Shown here: piece by piece, positions 1 through 12,059 of the stretch
Layout of the letters: every line of letters begins with the position of its first letter
Numbering within the stretch: position 1 is the stretch's first letter
Source: Schistocerca nitens
Taxonomy: Eukaryota; Arthropoda; Insecta; Orthoptera; Acrididae
Length of the DNA: 64,000 nt
Direction: 5' to 3'
Assembly (NCBI RefSeq): GCF_023898315.1
Contig: NC_064614.1
Coordinates: 379,315,348 to 379,379,347, forward strand
Notes under the pieces: generated by a model
The model's input: the letters and a program-made list of their open reading frames with translations, nothing else
What the model was told of the DNA's origin: nothing
The model's database searches: none
Made by a program: the position numbers and the translations under genes

Positions 1-28
1 GAGTCCCGTAGTGCTCAGAGCCATTTTG
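1..28 (+). mobile_element. SINE-A, 3' tail only
   Basis: The first bases match the end of the SINE-A copies at 16377 and 19674 (the part reading tagtgctcagagccatt). The rest of the element lies upstream of the window. SINE-A is my label for the tRNA-derived SINE seen eight times here. Confidence 0.75.
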
Positions 29-498
29 AGTATCTAGAAGTTCAAGACTATTTTCCATATTAAGAACAAAACCTGGCAACTCAGTTCATACCATGAAATC
101 AAAAATATACACTAACTTCAAAGAATGTTGTTCTGTTTCCGTAGATATCGGTGTCTGTAGCAATCCAGAATAATTTCTACAGAATTTCGGACAAGCAGCC
201 TCGTTCCTTAGTGGAAAGTTAGCTTAAAGATGTGAGAAGCGTAGAGCGAGAGAATAGCTCACGCAACGTCTTCCAAACGGAGATATGCAGACAAGATATA
301 TCCCAAAATGGTAATCAGCAAATATGATAAACCTGGATAGCTGTTCCACTTCAAATATGAACAATATAGCACACGGAAATTCAGATAAGGAGTAAATTTT
401 TCGCATCACAGATATAATGTCCACTTCTGAAGTCCCAATCATTTCCAAGTTCTCATTTATAGATCTGTAGTCTTTTCAGTCACGTATGGAAACACATA
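29..498. other. No recognised feature
   Basis: Unremarkable AT-rich sequence between the SINE-A tail and the first Tc1-like element. The short open frames here look like chance. Confidence 0.5.
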
Positions 499-1663
499 CA
501 TTATCCAGTCAAAGACATTCGGACATCTATTACTTGACATTAACATGGAGTGTGTTTACTCGTCGCCTTTATAATGGCTTGAACTCTACTGTGAATACTT
601 TCAGTGAAGTGTCTGAAGGTATGTGGAGGAATGGCAACCAATTCTTCCTCAAGAGCCGAAAATAGAGATGACAGTAATAGTGAACGCTGGAATCTGGACG
701 TTCAAACTCATCCCAAAGATGTTGTACTGGGTTCAGGTTTGCACTCTGGGCAGGCCAGTCCATTTCAGAGTAGCTCAACGGTGCTACTTTTTTACAAGGT
801 GCATTATCAAGCTAATATCAATCATCACCTCCGAACTCTGTACGCAGTACACAATGCTATAAAGAGTATTCATTCCCTTCAATATGTAGCGTTTTCTTAA
901 ACGCAGTCAGGAGGGAGACGGGGGGGGGGGGGGGGGGGACAAGGGGGGGGGAGGTCACAGCCTAACCACGAAAACCACCCTCTACCATAACACCACCTCC
1001 TCCGTATTTCACTGTTGGCACTACACAGGATGGCAGGCAACGTTCTCCAAGCACTAGCCAAACCCAAAGCCTTCCATCGGATTGCCACAGAATGTAGCGT
1101 GATCATGACCCCAAGTCACTCGTTTCCAGCCGTCCACCGTTTAGTGGCGTCGACCTTTTCACAACTTCAAATGTAGTTTAGCATTGGGATCAGAAATGTT
1201 TGGCTTGCACCCCATTTTTTAAAGTCTCTTCTTACAGTCGTTGGTACCACTTTGTAACTGATGAGTTATTGCTTTCACTGATTTCGTGCGAATTTTGGAA
1301 CCACCCCCTGCACTGCTCGATGCTCCCTTTCCGTCAGTACGTGAGGTCTGTCTCGTCTTGGTTTAGGGGTGGCTGTTCCTTCGCGACTTCACTGCACAAA
1401 CTCATCACCAACAGTAGATCTTGGGCGCTTAAGGAGGGTTGCAATGTCTGTGATGAGTTTCTTATTCAGAGGACACCCAGTGGCTAGTCCACGTTCGACG
1501 TAACAATGCTCTCCACACTGACCCATTATGCTGTTACTGCCTCTCTCTCTTGACAAAACAATATTCCCCGTCCCCGTTTATACTGTGGGTCTCACTCTCG
1601 TGACATTACATGGTCATTTCCCTTTTTACACAAGGGTGTTCACATACTTTTGATCAGGTAGTG
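499..1663 (-). mobile_element. Tc1-like DNA transposon, full length but dead
   Basis: A TA dinucleotide lies on each side (497-498 and 1664-1665). The left end (cattatccagtcaaagac) matches the reverse complement of the right end (cactacctgatcaaaag), giving diverged terminal inverted repeats. Length is 1165 bp, shorter than the 1.4-kb relatives in this window, so internal deletion is likely. A guanine run near 920-955 interrupts the transposase region; such runs can be sequencing or assembly artefacts. Confidence 0.75.
569..1480 (-). pseudogene. Tc1-like transposase relic
   Basis: Minus-strand fragments in several frames spell a Tc1 transposase. Near 569-778 is the C-terminal block with MDWPAQSANLNPVQHLWDE, where the family has SPDLNPIEH: the catalytic Glu position reads Gln. 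Near 960-1106 the central block (NPMEGFGFG and neighbours) resembles the region around the family's first Asp. The N-terminal DNA-binding part near 1300-1480 is barely readable. Frameshifts, stops and the poly-G tract rule out activity. Confidence 0.7.
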
Positions 1664-2220
1664 TATGTCTGTCGTTTCTTATGCCTTAACCATAATTACT
1701 CGTATTTGAGCTAATCTGACTTGAATTCTTTACTCGCTTGTGTTGCATGTGATTTGTATCATATGCACCAAATGTCGAAATACGAGAAGAAATTTAATGG
1801 ATATCTGGAGGAAGTATACGAGAAACAACACTAATGATTGCTTATTATGTGTATTACATTCTCACACAGTTGTAGTTGGCTATGACCAGTCGTCATACCA
1901 GATCCATCTGACTGCTTGGTTGATGGCATGACTGATTGCTCGGAGTCGCGACTCCAGAATTAGTCCCAAAGAAGGAAAGGTAAATAAAACGAAGCATTGT
2001 GTAGAACTTCTAAAGGGTGCGGCGGTCAAACCTGCATTTTTTAAATGAGTATAAAATAAACACGGATGCAGATATCAAAAATTCATACAGTATTATTCTA
2101 CGTTAAAAAGCATTTAAGAAACATCAACACATTTTTTTTTCATTGTTTGAAAATAATATCAGCGAGATGGCGTCCTTCTCGATCACGGCTTTCTCGCAGG
2201 TGATTCTACGAATCAGTCCA
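1664..2220. other. No recognised feature
   Basis: AT-rich sequence with no frame or repeat I can assign. Confidence 0.45.
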
Positions 2221-2690
2221 TCACATGTTGGAGCATACCTTGAGGAATTCTCCCGATTTCCAGCCGGATTCTTGCTTTGAGATCACCAACGTTATGAGGT
2301 CCTTCTTCGTACACTTTGGTCTTAAGGTAACCCCATAAGAAAAAATGACAAGCTGTAAGGTTGGGTTACCGGAAAGGGGGAGGGGGCAAGCAATCGCTGC
2401 ATTCTTGAAAATTACCCACTTAGGAAAAACTTCATTGAGAACATTAATGCTCACGTGGGCTGTGTGACTTGTTGCTCCACCGTGTTGAAATAATGTTTTG
2501 TCAGTCACTGCATATTGACAAAGCTGAGGTATGAAAAATGTCATTAGCATTGTTGAATAGCGCTCAGCATTCACGGTAACAGATTGCCCTGTTTCGTTCT
2601 CAAAAAAATAAGGGCTATTATTCCAGATGAGGACATTGCACACTGTAGGATGGCAAGAACTTTGCCCCTTACATGAAGTCATTAAAGATC
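2221..2690 (-). pseudogene. mariner-like transposase, C-terminal fragment
   Basis: A 153-codon minus-strand frame carries PYFFENETGQSVTVN followed by FQHGGATSHTA, the second catalytic block of a mariner-type DDE transposase. The family has FQQDGAT, so the catalytic Asp is Gly here. Downstream the match shifts frame: another frame reads LTACHFFLWGYLK, the usual third block. The N-terminal half is missing at this locus. It is inactive. It belongs to the same broad lineage as the fragments at 4314-4964 and the element at 58043, in which the last two catalytic residues are about 41 apart. Confidence 0.75.
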
Positions 2691-4313
2691 ACTGAACTCA
2701 CGTTGAGCGAACAGTAGGGCTGAACAAAAATGACTGACAAGGCACAATGCATCTTGTAGAGGGTATAGTATGGATGTATTGGAATAATTAATGTTGGGTG
2801 ATGGTTTTAAAGTAATTCACACGACATGAGAAACTTTGTGGAAACGTGTCGATTTGCTGGTGGATAGTTTATCCCAGGGAAGTATTCAAAGTTGACCGTG
2901 GCCATCTGGGGAGCGGCGAAGGGAAGCGACAATAGGCAGTTTAGGGCGGCTCAAGCTCTGAGAGAGCGGTATCGGGGCGCAGCCTCCGGCTGCCTTAAGA
3001 TGAGTGACAGTGAGTGGGTGGTTGACCCCATGCTGGTCTACCGGGAAGCAGACGGAGAACTTGTACGCCTGCTGATAAATGTCTGTCGTCCCGTTTTCAG
3101 TTAAACATGCGAGAAAGCCGTGCAAAGCTATGGTGGAGCGGTCAACAGAGGCCAAAATATGTGTGTTCGTGACTATAGCAACTTCATGCTGAATTCACGG
3201 TCCGCAGAGTCTGAAGTAAACCAGGTGAAGAGCGACAGAATGAAATACGCCGGCCTCCGATGGAACGTAGGACCAAGGAATTTGAAGTACTCTCCTGGGA
3301 GTCAGAATGAAGGAAAAATTGGTGTTTTGTGCAGACGCTAACCTTGATGGGTGTCTTGGGAGGAGCTAAATAGCAGAAGTTGAGAGGAAGGGAAATTTTG
3401 TGGGAATTTGTTCACTTCCCAGAGCAGGCATTGGTCAGTGCTGGGAAGCGACGCATAATTAACGCGACTTGCACTGCAATTGGCGTAAGTGATTTTGCTG
3501 GAGGGGAAACCGAGGCTAAGAGCAGACTGGGAGAAGTCTCCGTAGGAGTCATCTGTTCCCATCTTGCCTAGAGTGCGGACGTGGCGTTCTTTACTCAGCT
3601 TGCCTGAGAAAGAGTGAGCATCTCTGCAGTTTAGGACTTAGCAAACGGAACGATTGAGCTTGGAGATAGAAAGTTTTGGTTCAGCTATGTACTGAGCAAG
3701 ACAGCTAGGAGTGAATAGACGAGTGCAGCCTTGCAGCACCACGAGGCCGGTCGACGTCCTCACAACGACGACGCCCCGCCACGCTGAATTTGGTGATATT
3801 GCACCTGCTCTGGCTTGAATTAGGCCACATTAATTTGTTGGATCACCTCGGCAAAGTTTCCATGAGGATTTCATGGGCCGTGTATTGGGGAATTCTTCTT
3901 GCACTTCGCATTACGCCTGGGTCAGTCGATAGGAATTAATTTTGATTTATCGCACTTTATTCCGTGTAAACGCAATTTATTACCACTGCCTGTTAGGAGA
4001 GTCATGTAATGTGATGATTAAAGGTCTGGAGTTAAAATAAATTTGTGCTAATCGACTGCATCCGTTTTCAATCAAGTAGTTGGAATCCCAAGTCACTTTC
4101 TTAATTAATTTTACGTTCAACATTTGCATCTGGTGTTCAATAGCTGAATATAACATCAATGTGCATTCCCTTTTAATGAAAAGTGATCAATTCTGAATCT
4201 ATTAATGTCAACACTGCCACCGCAGTTCAATCAGGAGTCACAGAGCCTTATTACTTTCTTTGCGTTATCCGATATTGCGGCAGTTTTGCACTCTCTGTTG
4301 ATCTGTTAGTAAA
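2691..4313. other. Unassigned region between two mariner-like fragments
   Basis: About 1.6 kb with short frames that match nothing I know. Base composition is more balanced between 2880 and 3800 than on either side, which suggests another repeat. I looked for a long terminal repeat pair and found none. Confidence 0.35.
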
Positions 4314-4964
4314 TTAGCTGGGGTGAACACACGCCAAAACCAGATAAGCGACGGGTGGGGTGTTACAACACCAAACTATTACCTTTGAGTGCAGGGGTTT
4401 TTCGTGGAGTTGGTGAGGGTTCTGATCACTCCAATATCTAAAGTTCTGTTTGTTCACATATCCATTGTGGTGAAAATTTGCCTCGTCACTCATCCAGAGG
4501 TTGTGAACAAGCTCCTCGTTTTCTTCAGTCATTTACAAAAGACTTTCACAGAAATGGTGTCGGACCACGAAGTCGTTATTATTCAAAGCGTTAACCATTT
4601 GGATTTTGTATGGGTGGTGACGTAAGTCTAACCTCGAAATCCTTCGGACAGTCCTGTCAGAAATTCCAAACGCAACACTCTTGTCTACGCGCTGATCTCC
4701 TGGGGCTTCTTCCCATAGCAGTTCTTACGCGTTCCACATTCTCGGGAGTACGCACTGTCTTCGCTTTGCCACGTCTTTTCCTTGTTTTTTACCGACGTTC
4801 TCTGAGTTTTCGAACCAACTTTTTATTGAGTTAACAGAAGGCACCGGCCTATTACAATTAGTTTGAAAATGCGCCCGGAAACAACGCTGAGCGGCTACAT
4901 AGCTACCGCTTTGGTAGAACGCTTTCACTGCAAACGACCGTTGTTGCTTAGTGCACTGCTCCAT
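4314..4964 (-). pseudogene. mariner-like transposase, N-terminal half
   Basis: Two minus-strand frames lie in order. The first (4725-4964, starting MEQCTKQQRSFAVKAFYQSG) is the helix-turn-helix DNA-binding region typical of this arthropod lineage. The second (4314-4532) holds LWMSDEANFHHNGYVNKQN, the block with the first catalytic Asp. The match stops after VIVWC near 4375. Frameshifts separate the two parts, so this is a relic. Confidence 0.75.
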
Positions 4965-5884
4965 GGCTACTGAAATGCTTTGTATTGGGGAACGCAGTGG
5001 TGACCTTGGTTACTCGCCCCCTGCTACTTCCAACGCTTCCGCGAACTAATAATAAATGCAGTTTTGACTGCCGCACCCTGTATTTCAAAAATAAATATGA
5101 CATACATATTGTAGGTAATGTGGCAGGACGCATCATGGAGCCACATTGTCGCAACAAACTCAAACAAGAGTCAAGAAAATTATAAGGGAATTAGCATATC
5201 GGAGCATTAAAGGAAGAAGGAGCAATTAATGATATTATCAACAAAAACAAAAAAGAAGAAAGCTGAGTGAAGTCTAATCTTTGCATAACAAAATGTGTGA
5301 AAGACAAAAGCTGAGCAAAATTAATGGAAAAAGATTCTCTTCCTGTCTTACATGAGGATCCACACAGTTTCCAAGTTTGCCGATTCAAAATACCGGTCGT
5401 TCGAAAGAATAAATTTTGCAGAGAACACAAACGAACTTAATAAATAACTAAAAATCGTACATGGGTACTCAGTGCTGTACTTGGCAGTTCACTAGACCAC
5501 CTAGTACAACACACTATGTAAAGTTGTCGAAACATAAAAGAATTCTCTTCTGGCACATTGAATTGGGATAACTTTGTACGACTTCTTATCGAGTTTTTGA
5601 AAATACTGGCCACAAAATAAGCAACTGACATTGTAACATTTTGCATCTATAGTTACTGAGTGCTTGGAAAAGTGTAAACATATACTACTTACGCTCTATT
5701 AGAATGACATCTCAGTTGTAATAGTAGTAAAATATTATACTATCCTTCAGGTTAACTTTAGAGTAGTTTTAGAAAACATAGTTTTCTCGTATATCTAATG
5801 TTCTGGATACATTTTTAATCATACCAAAACGCAGACAGGTGTTAAAAACGAGTAGAAACAATCAGTGTTAATTAAGTATTGCAG
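4965..5884. other. No recognised feature
   Basis: AT-rich sequence; the short frames show no family motif. Confidence 0.45.
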
Positions 5885-8125
5885 GCACATCTACATCTCC
5901 ATCTAAATGGCCACTCTGCAAATCACAGTAAAGTGCCTGGTGGAGGGTTCATCATACCACCTTTACAATTCTCTATAATTCCAAATTCATCGCGGAAAGA
6001 ACGAACACCTATATCTTTCCGTACGAGCTCTGATTTCCCTTATTTTATCATGGTGTTCGTTTCTCCCTATTTAGGTCGGCTCAACAAAATATTTTCGCAT
6101 TCGGAGGATAAAGTTGGAGATTGGAATTTCATGAGAAGATTCCTCCGGAACAAAAAAAGCCTTCGTTTTAATGATGTCCATCCGAAATCCTGTATCATTT
6201 CAGTGACTCTCCCTCCCCTATTTCGCAATAATACAAAATGTGCTGGCCTTCTCTGAACTTTCTCGATGTACTCCGTCAATCCTATCTGGTAAGTATCCCA
6301 CACCACCCAGCAGTATTCTAAAAGATGACGGACAAGCGTAGTGTAGGCAGTCTCCTCAGTAGATCTGTTACATCTTCTAAGTGTTCTGCCAATAAAAGGC
6401 AGTCTTTGGTTTAGACTTCCTCACAACACGTTCAGTGTGTTCCTTGAAATTTAAGTTGTTCGTAACTGTAATTCCTAGGTATTTAGTTGTATTTGCGGCC
6501 TTTAGATTTTACTGAATTATCGTGTAACCGAAGATTAACGGATTCCTTTTAGCACTCATGTGGATGACCTCACACTTTTCGTTATTTAGGGTCAATTGCC
6601 AATTTTGGCATCATACAGATATCTTTTCTGAAAAGTTTTGCAATTTGTTTCGATCTCCTGATGACTTTACCATTCGATAAAGGACAGTATCATCAGCAAA
6701 CAACGTAAGACGGCTGCTCAGATTGCCTCTCAAATCGTTTATATAGATAAGGAACAGCAGAGGACCTATAACACTATCTTGTGGAACGCCAGAAGTCACT
6801 TCTCTTTTACTCGATGGCTTTCCGTCACGTACTACGAACTGTGACCACTTCGACAGGAAATCATGAATCCAGTCACATAACTGAGACGGTATTCCATAAG
6901 CACGGAATTTTACTACAAGCCACTTGTGTCGTACAGTGTCAAAAGCCTTCCGGAAATCCAGAAATACGAAATCTATTTGAAATCCGTTGTCAATAGCATT
7001 CAACACCTCGTATGGGTAAAGAGTTGTGTTTCGCAAGAACGATGTTTTCTAAATCCATGTTGACTGTGTGTCAATAGACCGTTTTCTTCGAGATAATTAA
7101 TAATGTTCGAACACAATATATGTCCCAAAATCCTGCTGCATAACGAAGTTACTGATATGGGCCTGTAATTTAATGGATTACTCCTACTACCTTTCTTGAA
7201 TATTTGTGAGCTGTGCAACTTTCCAGTCTTTGGGTACGGATCTTTCGTCGAACGAACGGTTGTATATGATTGTTAAGTATGGAGCTATTGCATCTTCGTA
7301 CTCTGAAAGGAACCTAATTGGTATACAGCCTGGACTAGAAGAGTTGCTTTCACTAAGTGATTTAAGTTGTTTCACTACTCCGAGGTTGTCTACTTATATG
7401 TTACTCATGTTGTCACCTGTTCTTGATTAAAATTCTGGAATATTTACTTCGTCTTCTTTCGTGAAGGAATTTCGGAAGGCCGTGTTTAGTAACGCTGCTT
7501 TGGCAGCACTGTCTTCAATTGTATCTCCATTGCTACCGCGCAGAGAAGGCATTGATTGTGTCTTGCCGCTAGCGTGCTTCACATACGACCAGAATCTCTT
7601 TGAATTTTGTGTCAGGTTTCGATACAGTTTCGTTGTGGAAACCATTATAAGTATCTCACATTGAAGTCCGCGCTAAATTTGAGCTTCTGTAAAAGATCGT
7701 CAAACTTGGGAGATTTTGCGTCTGTTTAAATTTGGTATATGTTTTTCGTTGTTTCTGCAACAATATTCTGACCCGATTTGTATACCATGGGGGATCGGCT
7801 CCGTCGTTTATTTTCGCTGCCGATACTATTTCTTTGAATTCAAGCCACGTCTGGTCTACACTTACATTGTTAATCTGGAAGGAGTGGAGATTGTCTCTCA
7901 GGAAGACGTGAAATGAATTTTTATCTGATTTTTGAATACGTATATTTTTCGTTTATTTTTGTGTGATTTGGGGGTGATAATATTCACTCTCGCTACGACA
8001 GGTCTGTGGTCACTAATCGCTGTATCCGTTTTGATGCTCGTTATTAACTCAGGATTATTTGTTGAATACTTTGAAATATCAAGACATTTGTATCGAACTG
8101 GCATTATTCAACTTAAATCACTGTC
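5885..8125 (-). mobile_element. Jockey/CR1-like LINE, copy 1, 5'-truncated
   Basis: Read on the minus strand, ORF2 begins inside the endonuclease (near 8104, with SDHRPVVARV, the Ser-Asp-His motif of APE-type endonucleases). It continues through a linker (7427-7645) and the reverse transcriptase (about 7375-6611), and ends with a C-terminal domain near 6306-6067. The 3' end lies at the atctacatctcc motif near 5888, the kind of short tail shared with the copies at 39690 and 53135. ORF1 and most of the endonuclease are absent, as expected from incomplete target-primed reverse transcription. Confidence 0.8.
6067..8104 (-). pseudogene. LINE ORF2 (endonuclease/reverse transcriptase) relic
   Basis: The reverse transcriptase blocks are in order: NYRPISVTSLCSRILG, then FLDFRKAFDTVRHKW, then GVPQDSVIGPLLFLIYINDL, then LFADDTVLY with the catalytic Asp pair. 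At least three frame changes separate these blocks (near 7430, 7200 and 7020). The catalytic residues survive, so decay came mainly from indels. On intact relatives this protein nicks DNA and copies the element's RNA at the target. Confidence 0.8.
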
Positions 8126-8489
8126 GTCAGGAACTCTCTTCATAGGCGACGCAATTAAAGAATAATAAAAAGCCTAATATTTTGTGGGAAGGTGGAAAGA
8201 CAACTGAAATACTGATTAGAAGTGACAGAAATAACAAAACCGCTACATTTAGTACAGTGTAATGCAAGCACGTGGAACACCAGCCATTTGAAACAAAAGT
8301 TCTAAGTATAGATACGTTAACTGATAAAGAGTTCCCATGACTGACAGTAGAGTGCTCAGTTTGCACACGCAGCAAAAAGACCAGAGATACGTTTGTCATA
8401 GCATACCTCCCTAGCTTCAGAGATTATAATATACCAGTATTAGTATGCTCAATATCAAAGAGAGAAAGAAAGTACCGAACAAAAGTTTA
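8126..8489. other. No recognised feature
   Basis: Short AT-rich spacer between the LINE and a deleted mariner. Confidence 0.45.
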
Positions 8490-9131
8490 CGAGGGCGTGC
8501 TGAAAAGTTATTCCTCAAAACTTTTTATATGAAAACTCTCAAAGCTTTTTAAATAAAACAAACGCTATTAACGTTCTACATTTTCGCTCCGAACTGTAGC
8601 CTGTAACATGGCGGTGTGTAAAGTAACTACTCGTATGTCAATGCGGAAGAAACAACGTGCTGTTATCGAGTTTAGATTTCGAAGAGTTCTTCGACACGTG
8701 GAGCACCCTGTTCTTCAGCATAAAAATGCCTGACCACACACGAGCACTGCGACTTCTCCAACAATCCGACACCTTGGGTTCGCTGTCATAGATCACCGTC
8801 CATACTGTATCCACTGGCTCCATCTGATTTTCATCTGTTCCCAAAACTTAATGAACACCTTCGAGGACTTCACTTTGACAGTGGTGAAGCGGTGCAAGCA
8901 GAGGTGATTTTGTGGTTCCGTCAACAAATTAGAACATTCTACATAGTGACGGTATCAACGAGCTGCTCTCTAGTTGGGATAAATGTGTTTGTCACCATGG
9001 TGACTGTGTTGAGAAATATGTATGTAGACATGAAGGATAAAGATGTAGAATGTTAATAAAGTTTGTTTATTTCGAAGACTTTAACGGTTTTCACATAAAA
9101 AAATCCGATGTCAGTAGCTATCAGCACGCAT
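8490..9131 (+). mobile_element. Internally deleted mariner
   Basis: The ends share an inverted gcgtgctga motif and each is next to a TA (8488-8489, 9132-9133). The plus strand keeps the transposase start (near 8608, MAVCKVTTRMSMRKKQRAV) joined to the C-terminal region (APSDFHLFPKLNEHLRG near 8818-8865). The middle, including the first two catalytic Asp, is gone. At 642 bp it is half the usual 1.3 kb, so it could move only with help in trans. Confidence 0.7.
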
Positions 9132-9462
9132 TAGTATGTGAATAATGGAATGGCGCAAGACATAATGAAATGAGATGAAAAAGAGTTCTCTCGGTGTATC
9201 TTTCTCAGAGGTACAATTCTGGAAGCGCAGCTGTCTCTACGCCACTGAGTAAATCATATTTCAGTCGTTGCTCACAAGGGAAGGCCACGACGTTGAGATC
9301 AAAGATTTATTCAAACTTTGTACAACTTTAGTAGGCCATTAAAACAACATAATGTGCTACTAGTAAGGTGCCCTACATTGGCAATTTCGAGAACATCGGA
9401 AGAGAAGTTTTGCACGTCTATTACGTGGCTTATTTGTCTGTGCGTAGGTGCTGGACATGACA

Positions 9463-9534
9463 GTTCGTGGTGGCCAAGTGGTTAGCGTTCGAGCTTCGGA
9501 AGACGGCCGTGTATGAGGCGACGGTTCGATATCG
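9463..9534 (+). mobile_element. tRNA-like SINE head
   Basis: An A-box-like tggccaagtggtt near 9471 and a B-box-like ggttcgatatc near 9523 are spaced as in tRNA-derived SINEs. The sequence stops where SINE-B begins. A functional tRNA is unlikely: no clean acceptor stem forms. Confidence 0.55.
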
Positions 9535-9693
9535 CCGGCACAGTAGCTCAATGTGTTCTGTCAGAGCGGGTTATCTGTCCTCTGTAATAAAAAAACTGAG
9601 TGACGGATCAACGATGAATCGGAACAGGTGTCACGGGACGTCCGCCCCGAACAAATGTAATGAACAATAACGAACAAAATGAGATTAAAAAAA
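9535..9693 (+). mobile_element. SINE-B
   Basis: It begins gccggcacagtagctca, contains a gtccgccccgaacaaatg block and ends in an A-rich tail after gagatt. The copy at 35983-36127 on the other strand has the same order of blocks, which is the main evidence that this is a mobile family. Confidence 0.7.
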
Positions 9694-10107
9694 CAGAAGA
9701 CCCCCGCTGAAACCTTCATTTTTGTAGTACAGGTGTAGATTCTGTGACAGCCAAAACATTTGCACCTGTACAATTCGTTCTTGATATATTAGCACCCTTT
9801 CACCGTTACGCACTTTAACTACCAAATAGGCAATGCCTCTGTGTCTGCAGCTCGAAGCGTAGAGGTGCAGACTAGTTCCAGGGACCTTACTAGATTGCAT
9901 GTATAAAGAGTTTCGCAAATCACGACAGCCATGCAATTTCAGGAAAATTTTCTGAGATTCTCCGTTAACTTGACAATAGTTATAAAAATGTTTGCTTTAA
10001 TAATAAATTAAATTAAAAATAGTAAACTGTAAAATAACGTGAAATTCACTAAAACTACGTGCAAATACAGGTGGTTTTTTAAATTATATTACCTCTCAGA
10101 TGTCATA
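9694..10107. other. No recognised feature
   Basis: AT-rich spacer ending at the TA target of the next Tc1 copy. Confidence 0.45.
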
Positions 10108-11514
10108 CAATACTGGCCATTAAAATTGCTGCACCACGAAGATGACGTACTGCAGACGCGAAATTTAACCGACAGTAAGAAGATGTTGTGATATGCAAGT
10201 GATTAGCTTTTCAGACCATTCACACAAAGTTGGTGCCGGTGGCGACACCTACAACGTGCTGACATGAGGAAAGTTTCCAACCGATTTCTCATACACAAAC
10301 ATCAGTTGACCGGCGTTGCCCGGTGAAACGTTGTTGTGATGCCTCGCATAAGGAGGAGAAATGCCTACCATCACGTTTCCAACTTTGATAAAAGTCTGAT
10401 TGTAGCCTATCGCGCTTGCGGTTTATCGTATCGCGACATTGCTGCTCGCGTTGGTCGAGATCCAATGACTGTTAGCAGAATATGGAATCGGTGGGTTCAG
10501 TGGGGTAATACGGAACGCCGTGCTGGATCCCAACGGCCTCGTATCACTAGCAGTCGAGATGACAGTCATCTTATCCGCACTGCTGTAACGGATAGTGCAA
10601 CCACGTCTTGATCCCTGAGTCAATAGATGGGGACGTTTGCAAGACAACAACCATCTGCACGAAAAGTTCAACGACGTTTGCAGCAGCATGGACTATCAGC
10701 TCGGACACCATGGCTGCAGTTACCCTTGACGCTGCATCACAGATAGGAGCGCCTGCGATGGTGTACTCAGCGACGAACCTGGGTGCACGAATGGCAAAAC
10801 GTCTTTTTTTCGGATGGATCCAGGTTCTGTTTACAGTATCATGATGGTCGCATCAGTGTTTGGCGACATCGCGGCGAACGCACATTGGAAGCGTGTATTC
10901 GTCATCGCCATACTGGCGTATCACCTGGCGTGATGGTATGGGGTGGCATTGGTTACACGTCTCGGTCACCTCTTGTTCGCATTGACGGCACTTTGAACAG
11001 TGGACGTTACATTTCAGATGTGTTACGACCCGTGGGTCTACCCTTCATTATATCCCTGCGAAACTCTACATTTCAGCAGGATAATGCACAAGCGCATGTT
11101 GCAGGTCCCGTAAGGGCCTTTCTGGATACAGAAAATGTTCGACTGTTGCCCTGGCCAGCACATTCTCCAGATCTCTCACCAATTGGAAACGTCTGGTCCA
11201 TGGTGGCCGAGCAACTGGCTCGTCATAATACGCCAGTGACTACTCTCGATGAACTGTGGTATCGTGTTGTAGCTGCATGGGCAGCTGTACCTGTACACGC
11301 CATCCAAGTTCTGTTTGAGTCCATGCCCAGGCGCATCAAGGCTGTTACTACAGCCAGAGGTGGTTGTTCTGGGTACTGATTTCTGAGGATCTATGCACCC
11401 AAATTGCGTGAAAATGTAATCACATGTCAGTTCTGGTATAATATATTTGTCCTATAAATACCTATTTATCATCTGTATTTCTTCTTGGTGTAGCAATTTT
11501 AATGGGCAGTAGTG
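10108..11514 (+). mobile_element. Tc1-like element, family T, copy 1
   Basis: It is flanked by TA at 10106-10107 and 11515-11516. The inverted ends read caatactggccattaaaat and, from the other side, cactactgcccattaaaat. Length is 1407 bp, close to autonomous Tc1 size. It is a sister of the element at 13678-15075. Confidence 0.92.
10339..11379 (+). pseudogene. Tc1 transposase, family T copy 1, three stops
   Basis: From ATG 10339 one frame runs to TGA 11377-11379 (346 codons plus stop) without indels. It has in-frame stops at 10609-10611 (TGA), 10624-10626 (TAG) and 10744-10746 (TAG). The paired helix-turn-helix domain is at the start (HVSNFDKSLIVAYRACGLSY). The first catalytic Asp is in FFSDGSRF, the second in FQQDNAQAH, and the third position reads PIGNVW: the Glu is Gly (GGA for GAA). 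Spacing between the last two is 34 residues, as in Tc1. The stops at 10609 and 10744 match C-to-T changes relative to copy 2. Confidence 0.9.
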
Positions 11515-11516
11515 TA

Positions 11517-11841
11517 TATCTATCTATCAGTTCATGATATCCATCTTTACAAATTTCCTTTTTTTTGGCGGACACAGGTCCTAATAGTCTGCTTATAGCA
11601 ACCTCTCAAAACTCTAGCTTCTCTCTCTCCACATCCAGCACTGCTGGCGGCTCACCTCCAACTGCCCAACGCTACGTGCTGTTCACATCCAACTGCCGAA
11701 CACTACGCAAGCGAATATTTCAATAATAAGTCCAACTAGCCACAGACTGCACACAGCAAAGTCAGTGATTTTCCTACAGACCGCTACGTGACGTTACCAA
11801 CATAAAAACCTAATCAGCCTACTTACATCCTACTTACAAAC
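11517..11841 (-). repeat. Dispersed LTR-like repeat R1, partial copy
   Basis: Read on the minus strand it matches the longer copy at 43410-44040: aggctg-attaggtttt start, an aaaatcactgact block, a gtgagccgccagcag block and a gtgtccg-aaatttgtaa block. Class is unknown to me; length and structure suggest an LTR or its internal leader. It stops exactly at the right end of Tc1 copy 1. Confidence 0.65.
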
Positions 11842-12059
11842 TTCTCTTGCGATTTTCTCGGAATTACCAGAGTAGCGCACCTTACTACTTTCACATTACG
11901 TTGTTTCAATGGTCTACGAAAGGTGTACAAAGTTTAAAGTAAATATTTGAGCCCAACGTCGCGGCCTCCCCTTGTCATAAGATAGCTGCGACGCTAGCTT
12001 CCGACGTAGAAATATACAAAATGTACCACTATTCGTGATCGGTATTTGTTCGGCAGTGG

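Noticed and set aside
2221-4964. One mariner split into two halves by a 1.6-kb insertion
   Set aside because: The N-terminal piece ends in HSKVIVWC and the C-terminal piece starts in the same motif, so they overlap by several codons. No target duplication is seen. Two separate fragments are more likely.
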